From: Aneurinibacillus sp.
GTDB lineage: Bacteria; Bacillota; UBA5301; DYFA01
Assembly (NCBI GenBank): GCA_020725425.1
Contig: DYFA01000054.1
Location: 1-64,000 of the forward strand
DNA: 64,000 nucleotides
Direction: 5' to 3'
The notes under the pieces are model-generated. The model saw only the letters and a program-made list of their open reading frames with translations, was not told the origin of the DNA and ran no database searches. Shown piece after piece: positions 56,806 through 64,000 of the stretch. How positions within the stretch are numbered: the first letter of the stretch is position 1; every line of letters begins with the position of its first letter. The translations under genes and the position numbers were made by a program.

Positions 56806-57237
56806 TCACGACCGCGCCGCGGCCGCGGTTACCCCCGGGACCGGCACTGACGCCGGAACGTCGCCCGCGCCGCGGGCGGCACCGGCCAGGCTGGCGACCA
56901 GACCCACCAGCTCCCAGAGGTCGAAGGGCTTCGCCACCAGCGCCTGGTAAGTGCCTTCCGGCGGCAGGAGGCCTTCTCCCGGAACTGTCCCCGTCATGAT
57001 GATGACCGGAATGTCCCGTAAAGCCGGGTCGGAGCGCATGCTCTCCACCATCGCTTTCCCCCCGAGCCGGGGCATGGACAGGTCCGTGATCACCAGGTCG
57101 GGCAGGGGTTGAAGCTTAAGCTGCTGAAGGGCCGCCAGGCCATCCGGGGCCACTACTGCCTCATAGCCTTCCCCAGTCAGGACGCGTTGCAGGACCATAC
57201 GTATTCCCGGCTCGTCTTCCACCACCATGACGCGCAC
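56806..57237 (-). CDS. Stand-alone response-regulator receiver protein
   Basis: A 143-residue CheY-like receiver. Acidic pocket VVEDEPG (Glu7, Asp8), phospho-acceptor Asp52 in LVITDLSMPRLGG, Thr in VIIMTGTVP, and Lys in LVAKPFDLWE. The last 25 residues are an Ala/Pro/Val-rich tail with no output domain. It starts with GTG. No histidine kinase is nearby; it may act by protein contact, for example in motility control. Confidence 0.9.
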   Translation of the reverse strand: MRVMVVEDEPGIRMVLQRVLTGEGYEAVVAPDGLAALQQLKLQPLPDLVITDLSMPRLGGKAMVESMRSDPALRDIPVIIMTGTVPGEGLLPPEGTYQALVAKPFDLWELVGLVASLAGAARGAGDVPASVPVPGVTAAAARS

Positions 57238-57383
57238 TGCTCCGTCCTCCCCCTTGTTACAGGGCCGCGCGGGCCCACGGATATGTGAACATCATATTCT
57301 CCTTTCCCGTTGGGATATCCTGCCAGAGGGGGAAGCCTTGTCCAGCCGCCGGAAGACAACCGCGAGTGCCCCAGACCGAGCTC

Positions 57384-58055
57384 TTAGACGATCAGAGTCA
57401 GGCGAAGGCGCGCCGGGGCCAGGGCGAGGTTCCAGGCGGTGATCGTATACCTCCCGGGCGCCTCGGGCACGAACCGCTCCACTGCCACCTCCACCTGTCC
57501 GGGCCCGAGCACCGCCTCCCGGATCACCGGGGCGTAGACGCGGTCGCGCGAGGCGCGGAAGACCTCTTGCCCGTCCCGGGTGACGAGGAACTCCGCCCGC
57601 TGGGTGGTGGGGTAACGCAGGATGAGCGGCGTGGGACCGGCGTTGAGGGCGATGAGCCGCATGGTCACCGGCTCGCCGACCCGGGGGCGGACGGGGCCGA
57701 CGTGAAGGGCCAAGAGAATCTGGTCGACGAAACCCACCGCCAGGTGGGGAAAAGGCAACCCGACCCGCCACATGCGCTCCACCACCGCCGCCCGGGGGGC
57801 TTCATTCCCTTCCTCGCTCATCTCCTCGCCCTCTGACCCCACAAGCCAGGCGTGCCGGGGCACCCACCCCCCTCCCGGGAAGGCCCTCGCCGCCAGTTCC
57901 CCGGGCAGGTCCGGCACCAGCAGCGGCCGCCCCGGGCTGAGCGCTTCCGGCCGGGCCAGGTGGTTGGCGGCGGCCAGCGCTTCCGGAGAGACCCCGAACC
58001 GCTCCGCCAGGCTGTTCAGAGTGTCCCCCGGCTCGACGAGGTGGGTGAAGGCCAT
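57384..58055 (-). CDS. LysM domain fused to a BsuPI-like domain
   Basis: A 223-residue protein. Residues 4-48 are a LysM repeat (LVEPGDTLNSLAERFGVSPE ... LLVPD). Residues about 115-222 resemble the BsuPI intracellular proteinase-inhibitor beta-sandwich (GEPVTMRLIALNAGPTPLIL ... LVTRDGQEVFRASRDR ... RYTITAWNL). There is no signal peptide, which is typical of spore-coat-type LysM proteins of Firmicutes. ATG follows AAGGGGGCG. A spore or cell-wall role is inferred. Confidence 0.8.
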   Translation of the reverse strand: MAFTHLVEPGDTLNSLAERFGVSPEALAAANHLARPEALSPGRPLLVPDLPGELAARAFPGGGWVPRHAWLVGSEGEEMSEEGNEAPRAAVVERMWRVGLPFPHLAVGFVDQILLALHVGPVRPRVGEPVTMRLIALNAGPTPLILRYPTTQRAEFLVTRDGQEVFRASRDRVYAPVIREAVLGPGQVEVAVERFVPEAPGRYTITAWNLALAPARLRLTLIV

Positions 58056-58135
58056 GGGATACGCCCCCTTCCGCCGCCATCTTATGTGCCTTTCGCCCGA
58101 AATGCGTTTCGCCCGAAAGGAGTAAGGAAGGCGAA

Positions 58136-58155
58136 GCCCGCGGCTCACCGCGGGC
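58136..58155 (-). terminator. GC hairpin after lexA
   Basis: GCCCGCGG and CCGCGGGC with loop CTCA, 36 bases past the lexA stop. On the minus strand it is followed by TTCGCCTTCCTT, a poor U run. Confidence 0.4.
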
Positions 58156-58191
58156 AGGCCGGCACGGAGATATCTACCCCCCCTGCAACGG

Positions 58192-58785
58192 CTACAGCTT
58201 GCGGATGACCAGGATAACCCGGCCGAGGATGGTGACGTTCCGGGCGTAGATCGGCTCCATGGCGGGGTTGGCCGGCTGCAGCCGGATCCGGTCCGCCTCC
58301 CGGTAGAAGAACTTGACCGTCGCCTCATCATCCACCATGGCGGCGACGATCTCCCCGTTGCTGGCGGTGGGCTGGCGCCGGACAACCACCAGGTCGCCGT
58401 CGTGGATGCCGGCCTCGATCATCGAGTCCCCCCGGACGGTCAGGGCGAAGACCTCCCCCTCCCCGACCAGGTCCCGCGGGAGGGGCAGCTCCTCCTCCCG
58501 GTTCTCGGACGCCAGGATGGGCTGGCCCGCCGCGATTCGACCGAGGAGGGGCACGTTCACCGTCGGCCGGGACGTGTGGGGCAGCTCGATCGCCCGGTGC
58601 TTGTACGAGCCGCGCCGGATGAACCCCTTGTTCTCCAGGGCCGCCAGGTGCTGATGGATCGTGGCGGTCGAAGAAACGCCCACCGCTTGTGCGATCTCGC
58701 GCACGGTGGGCATCTGACGTCCGGACGCCGAGACGTCCTCGAGGTATCTGAGCACCGCTTCCTGTTTCGGCGAAAGCCCCTTCAC
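58192..58785 (-). CDS. lexA: LexA SOS repressor
   Basis: A 197-residue repressor-protease. The N-terminal winged helix (residues 1-65) shows LSPKQEAVLRYLEDVSASGR and PTVREIAQAVGVSSTATIHQ. The cleavage site is AAGQPIL (Ala-Gly). Catalytic Ser is in VRGDSMIEAGI (about residue 119) and Lys in ATVKFFY (about 156). The GTG follows AAGGAG. A candidate SOS box overlaps the -35 region. Confidence 0.95.
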   Translation of the reverse strand: MKGLSPKQEAVLRYLEDVSASGRQMPTVREIAQAVGVSSTATIHQHLAALENKGFIRRGSYKHRAIELPHTSRPTVNVPLLGRIAAGQPILASENREEELPLPRDLVGEGEVFALTVRGDSMIEAGIHDGDLVVVRRQPTASNGEIVAAMVDDEATVKFFYREADRIRLQPANPAMEPIYARNVTILGRVILVIRKL

Positions 58786-58824
58786 CCGCCGCCCGCTCCT
58801 TCCGTCCCAATCATTTCCTCCCTG

Positions 58825-58864
58825 ATTTTAACACACCGCGGGCGACAAGGCAAACAAATTTTCG
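58825..58864 (-). promoter_or_regulatory. lexA promoter with candidate SOS box
   Basis: On the minus strand TAAAAT (58825-58830) with TG extension is the -10 and TTTGCC (58849-58854) a weak -35. CGAAAATTTGTTTG (58851-58864) matches the Firmicute LexA box CGAACRNRYGTTYG at 12 of 14 positions and overlaps the -35, as expected for autorepression. Confidence 0.5.
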
Positions 58865-58878
58865 GTCGGCCATCCTAC

Positions 58879-59007
58879 TCACCTCCCGGTTATCTGCTGG
58901 CGGAAGAGCGCCTCCCGGCCCTTGAACTCACCGACGAGTCTGACCGTACGCAGGATGGCCTGGGTGACCGGTTGCCGCTCCAGGAAACCCGGCTCGAAGG
59001 ATTTCAC
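58879..59007 (-). pseudogene. N-terminal remnant of a Fic-family gene
   Basis: A 42-codon frame from the GTG at 59007: KSFEPGFLERQPVTQAILRT continuing VRLVGEFKGREALFRQQ and then ITGR before a stop. This matches the conserved first 40 residues of Fic-family proteins (a DUF4172-like start followed by the helix EFKGRxxLF), where full proteins have over 300 residues and the HxFx(D/E)GNGR catalytic loop. The rest is missing. A 23-codon frame directly upstream ends in the same GTGA. Confidence 0.6.
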
Positions 59008-59089
59008 GCCTCGATCAACCTCCCCGCCGGGGCGCCGATACCCAGGGCCGCCAGGTGGTTCGCGACGCTCTCCATGGCTCAGCCTGTGC

Positions 59090-59749
59090 TCAGAGCTGGT
59101 TCACGATGAACGACATCACGCCCATGACCTTGTCCATGGGTATCTGAAGCGCGGCCCAGTAGATACGGGCGCCGCGGAGATAGAAGTAGTGGTTCATCCC
59201 GTTCCCCCGGGTGGAGAAGTAGACCTTCCCCCTGATGCTGAGCGGCTCCGGCCGGGTATAGGTGGTGGGGTTGGCCTCCATGCGCTCCAGCATCTTCCGG
59301 AACAGCTCCTGGGCCTCCTCCTTGGTGGCGGAGGCGGTCATCCAGACGATCACCTTCTCCTGGCCGCTGCCGTACGTGGCGATCTCGGCCGAGGCGGCCG
59401 GGATTTCCTTCCCGTGGAGCTTGCTGATCTCCGCCAGGGCCGCGGCGCCGGTGGAGTGGGCCGTCCGGGGGAGACCGTTCACCTCTGCCGGGAACGGCTT
59501 CCCGTCGTTGGGCCCGGGCCCCTGGTCCAGCTCGGCGACGTTGAAGTCGGTCGTTCCGGCCGCTCCTGCTGGTGCTTCGGGACTGGCGGCCGGTTGCCTC
59601 GCGGCCTCCCCGATCCCGTCGCCGGGGGCCTGGGCGAGGTCGGGCGCCCCTCCCGGATGGGTGCGGCGGAACTCCAGCTGCCCGCCGACCACCGCGGCGA
59701 CCAGAAGCACGATTACCCCGATGAGGAGAAAGTAGTTGGTGCGGCTCAT
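59090..59749 (-). CDS. Uncharacterised membrane-anchored protein at the end of the ccm operon
   Basis: A 219-residue protein with one N-terminal membrane helix (residues 6-24, FLLIGVIVLLVAAVVGG), an Ala/Pro/Gly-rich linker (about 30-75), and a C-terminal domain (about 110-219) with YGSGQEKVIVWMTASATKEE, PLSIRGKVYFSTRGNGMNHY and IYWAALQIPMDKVM. I do not recognise the family. It overlaps the ccmD-size gene by 4 bases, so it is part of the cytochrome c maturation operon and may be an apocytochrome chaperone or haem-handling factor. Confidence 0.72.
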   Translation of the reverse strand: MSRTNYFLLIGVIVLLVAAVVGGQLEFRRTHPGGAPDLAQAPGDGIGEAARQPAASPEAPAGAAGTTDFNVAELDQGPGPNDGKPFPAEVNGLPRTAHSTGAAALAEISKLHGKEIPAASAEIATYGSGQEKVIVWMTASATKEEAQELFRKMLERMEANPTTYTRPEPLSIRGKVYFSTRGNGMNHYFYLRGARIYWAALQIPMDKVMGVMSFIVNQL

Positions 59750-59883
59750 GCCTTCTTCCTCCCGACGACCTCTTTGAGCAGAGACACCTCCCGGGCCAAC
59801 TGGCGCTGCTGCGCCGCAAGGTATGAAGCGTAGCCGAAGAGGGCCACCCAGACCAGCGTGTACCCGATGAACAACATCCTCAT
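59746..59883 (-). CDS. ccmD: CcmD-like small membrane protein
   Basis: A 45-residue protein: one membrane helix (LFIGYTLVWVALFGYASYL, residues 4-22) followed by a basic, heptad-like tail (AAQQRQLAREVSLLKEVVGR). The Y-x3-W-x6-Y pattern in the helix and its place directly after ccmC identify CcmD, which helps release haem-loaded CcmE from CcmC. It is 3 bases after ccmC and overlaps the next gene. Confidence 0.85.
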   Translation of the reverse strand: MRMLFIGYTLVWVALFGYASYLAAQQRQLAREVSLLKEVVGRKKA

Positions 59884-59886
59884 GAC

Positions 59887-60567
59887 TCAAACCCCCTCGC
59901 GCAGCTCGTCCTTCAAGTCCGCCACTTCCCGGCGGAGCTCCTCCAGGCGGAGCCGCTGCTGCATGAACCAGAAATAGAGCAAGGTGAAGGCAGCGATCCC
60001 TCCCAGCATGGCCGCCACCATCTCGGGCGTCATGTGAAAGCCCCGCCGGTCGATCACCACCGGATGGATCGTCCGCCACCACCGGATGGAGAGGAAGACG
60101 ATCGGCACATCCACCCACCCGATGATCCCGAAGACCGCCGCCAGCCGGGCCTTGCGTTCGTTGCCCTCGGCCGACCCCCGCACCACCAGGTAGGCCAGGT
60201 AGATGAACCAGAGAACCAGGGTGGTGGTGAGCCGCGGGTCCCAGGTCCAGTAGGTGTTCCAGGCCGCCTTGGCCCAGATCGGGCCGGTGAGCAGGACGAT
60301 CGTCGTGAAGAGCACCCCGATCTCGGCGGAACAGTAGGCCAGCGTGTCCCAGTTCCGCCTCCGCGTGCGCAGGTAGGCGACGCTGGCTACGAAGACCACC
60401 GTGAAGGCCAGGAGCAGCCCGACCCACGCCGCCCCGACGTGCCAGTAGAAAATGCGCTGGATGGGGCCCATCGTGACCTCCTCCGGCGCGTAGACCAGCG
60501 CCAGGTACAGCGAGACCGGGATCCCGGCGAAGGTCGCCCAGGACAGCCAAGCGCTGCGTCCACCCAT
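59887..60567 (-). CDS. ccmC: Cytochrome c maturation protein CcmC (haem handling)
   Basis: A 226-residue six-helix protein that loads haem onto CcmE. The haem-handling WWD motif is WNTYWTWDPRLTTTLVLW (about residue 110), with external His in IFYWHVGAAWVG (about 43) and RTIHPVV (about 170). The second of two ATGs is used (6 bases from GGGAGGG). Order ccmF-A-B-C-D. Confidence 0.94.
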   Translation of the reverse strand: MGGRSAWLSWATFAGIPVSLYLALVYAPEEVTMGPIQRIFYWHVGAAWVGLLLAFTVVFVASVAYLRTRRRNWDTLAYCSAEIGVLFTTIVLLTGPIWAKAAWNTYWTWDPRLTTTLVLWFIYLAYLVVRGSAEGNERKARLAAVFGIIGWVDVPIVFLSIRWWRTIHPVVIDRRGFHMTPEMVAAMLGGIAAFTLLYFWFMQQRLRLEELRREVADLKDELREGV

Positions 60568-60582
60568 AACCATCCCTCCCGG

Positions 60583-61260
60583 TTATCCCTCCAGGACGTA
60601 CTCGAAGAGCAGGAAAGGCACCGCCAGGAAGACGGCGCCGTACACGCCGAGGACTCCGAGCCACGGCAGGTACTCCGTAAGCTGCGCTCCCGCCAGGATC
60701 GCCCGGGTGGCCTGGACCGCTCCGATGACCACCGGCACCGCCACCGGGAAGAGGATCACCGGCAGCAGGATCTCACTGGTCCGGGTGTTGGCCGCCAGAG
60801 CCGAGAGGAACGTTCCCACGGCGATGAACCCGAAGGTGGCCAGGACCACCACCGCCCCGAGGAGCGCCCAGGACCCCTGCAAGGTGTAGTTGAAGAGGAC
60901 AAAGAAGAGCGGGAGCGAGACCGCCTCCACCACCAGGGTGAAGACCAGGTTGGCCAGGACCTTGCCGAAGTAAATGGCGGACCGGTCCACCGGGGCCAGC
61001 ATCAGACCGTGCAGGCAGTCGTTCACCTTCTCCGCCACGAACGACCGGTTCAGGCCGAGCATGGCCGCGAAGAGGAAAGCCACCCAGATCACCCCCGGCA
61101 GGATGAAAGCCAGACTCTGCCGGGTCGGGTCGAAGGCGAAGGCGAAGATCACGATCACGAGGAAGGCGAAGATGAGCATCGCCGAGGATGTCTGCTTGGT
61201 GCGCAGCTCGGCCCGGAGATCTTTGGCGGCGATGGCCCACACCCGGCTCAGGAAGGACAT
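60583..61260 (-). CDS. ccmB: Haem exporter permease CcmB
   Basis: A 225-residue permease with six helices. The N-terminus AIAAKDLRAELRTKQTSSAM and FAFDPTRQSLAFILPGVIWV, then LNRSFVAEKVNDCLHGLMLAP, are all CcmB hallmarks. It forms the ABC complex with CcmA, whose gene overlaps its start by 13 bases. The complex acts in haem-CcmE release. Confidence 0.95.
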   Translation of the reverse strand: MSFLSRVWAIAAKDLRAELRTKQTSSAMLIFAFLVIVIFAFAFDPTRQSLAFILPGVIWVAFLFAAMLGLNRSFVAEKVNDCLHGLMLAPVDRSAIYFGKVLANLVFTLVVEAVSLPLFFVLFNYTLQGSWALLGAVVVLATFGFIAVGTFLSALAANTRTSEILLPVILFPVAVPVVIGAVQATRAILAGAQLTEYLPWLGVLGVYGAVFLAVPFLLFEYVLEG

Positions 61261-61963
61261 CCGGCCACCCCTCCCACCCGGGCCAGGTACTCCGCTGGAA
61301 AGGCCGCCCGGTCCACCTCGCCCCGGGGCGCCTGGTAGACCACCTTCCCCCGGGAGAGGATCATCACCTGGTCGGCCAGGGAGAGACCCTCCTCGAAGTT
61401 GTGGGTGATCATCACCACCGTCCGGCGGTCGGTCTTCAGCCGGGCGAGTATCCGGCTCAGCACGGCGCTCCCCTGTGGATCGAGGCCGGTGTACGGCTCG
61501 TCGAGGAAGAGAAGCGACGGCTGGTGGAGGATGGCCCGGGCGATCGCCAGCCGCTGCTGCATGCCGCGGGAGAAGTGCCGGACCGGGTCGTGGAAGTAGA
61601 GGGCGAGGCCCACCTCCTCCAGCGCCTCCGGGATGCGCCGGTCCACGTCGGCCACGCCGTACATCCGCCCGTAGAAGCGGAGGTTCTCCGCGGCGGTCAG
61701 GTCGTCGTACAGGTAAGTGTGATGGGAGAGGACGCCGATCGAGCGGCGGAGCGCCTGGGCCGAGTCGTCGTCCACCGTCACCCCGTCGATCCAGAGCCTC
61801 CCCTCGCTCGCCTTGGTGAGCAGGCAGAGGATCCGGAGCAAGGTGGTCTTGCCCGCCCCGTTCGGCCCGAAGATGGTCAGGAACTCACCGGTCGGCAGGT
61901 CGAGGCTGATCCCCGAAAGGATCTGCCGGTCACCGATCCGTTTCCCCAGCCCCTCCGCCCGGA

Positions 61964-61967
<4 letters not shown>
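61248..61967 (-). CDS. ccmA: Haem exporter ATPase CcmA
   Basis: A 239-residue ABC ATPase: Walker A LTIFGPNGAGKTTLLRIL (about residue 31), signature FSRGMQQRLAIARAIL (with SRGM in place of SGGQ, common in CcmA), Walker B LLFLDEPYTGLDPQG, and switch His in VVMITHNFEEG. The ATG overlaps the ccmF stop (ATGA); the frame upstream runs through ccmF and is not used. Confidence 0.93.
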
Positions 61968-63952
<1,985 letters not shown>

Positions 63953-63965
63953 CGATGTACCTCCC

Positions 63966-64000
63966 TTACTGGCCGGTTTTCACCTTGGCCTCATACTTGG
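63966..64000 (-). CDS. ccmE: Probable end of CcmE, haem chaperone (partial)
   Basis: Only the last 11 codons, ending KYEAKVKTGQ and TAA, are in the window. CcmE proteins commonly end with a short Lys-rich tail after a PSKYE-type sequence, and ccmE normally precedes ccmF. The call rests mainly on position. Confidence 0.5.
   Translation of the reverse strand, partial: KYEAKVKTGQ

Overview
The window comes from a G+C-rich (about two-thirds by eye) bacterium, most likely an anaerobic, spore-lineage Firmicute (Bacillota) of the Peptococcaceae/Moorella-like or a related deep clostridial type. The minus strand keeps the Bacillus-type order ispE - spoVG - tRNA-Gln - glmU - rplY(ctc) - pth - mfd. spoVG has a sigma-H-like promoter, lipid II amidation genes murT/gatD are present, and nickel/cobalt (NiCo) riboswitches of the clostridial type occur twice. 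Cytochrome c maturation genes, a multihaem cytochrome, a tungsten/molybdenum aldehyde:ferredoxin oxidoreductase, rubrerythrin and feoAB fit an anaerobic respiratory metabolism. A secretin and an outer-membrane-type beta barrel raise the question of a diderm envelope. The species cannot be named from the sequence.

Layout. 1-2.7 kb: 5' end of mfd, a small PrsW-like membrane protein and a PHP phosphatase. 2.7-14.5 kb: a complete type IV pilus locus, with pilB-T-C-pilin-M-N-O-P-Q-D leftward and three minor pilin-like genes rightward, inserted between pth and mfd. 14.4-27 kb: conserved housekeeping block (pth, rplY, glmU, tRNA-Gln, spoVG, ispE, dac) interrupted by a PIN protein, a chemoreceptor, gatD-murT and a four-haem cytochrome. 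27-29.8 kb: feoB-feoA behind a promoter with two Fur-box-like palindromes. 29.7-34.4 kb: a rubrerythrin - Rrf2 - sirohaem-reductase-like - Cys-rich protein - tandem HD-GYP unit, flanked by two 85% identical direct repeats that are C-terminal remnants of an RlmD-type rRNA methyltransferase gene. 33.5-38.8 kb: accessory DNA with a broken TPM-domain gene, an outer-membrane barrel, an AAA/DUF4143 ATPase and a deacetylase that has lost its LysM part.

38.7-50.9 kb: two cation diffusion facilitators, each behind its own promoter, NiCo riboswitch and overlapping terminator, bracket a PucR regulator and a nine-gene operon: Asp/Glu racemase family, DUF1177, an unknown protein, a five-part peptide-type ABC importer and a nitrilase-fold amidohydrolase. 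This looks like an uncharacterised uptake-and-amide-catabolism system. 50.9-57 kb: a hypothetical membrane-anchored protein, then a ferredoxin - AOR - MoaD-like - FAD oxidoreductase operon, a nitroreductase and a lone receiver domain. 57.3-64 kb: a LysM-BsuPI protein, lexA with a candidate SOS box, a Fic gene remnant, and the ccm operon (ccmE end, ccmF, A, B, C, a ccmD-size gene, and an unknown membrane-anchored protein).

Shared themes are iron, nickel and redox homeostasis, envelope biogenesis, and possible c-di-GMP control (MshEN domain on PilB and tandem HD-GYP protein). Several gene ends and remnants mark sites of past insertion or deletion. No CRISPR array, intact insertion sequence or rRNA gene was seen.
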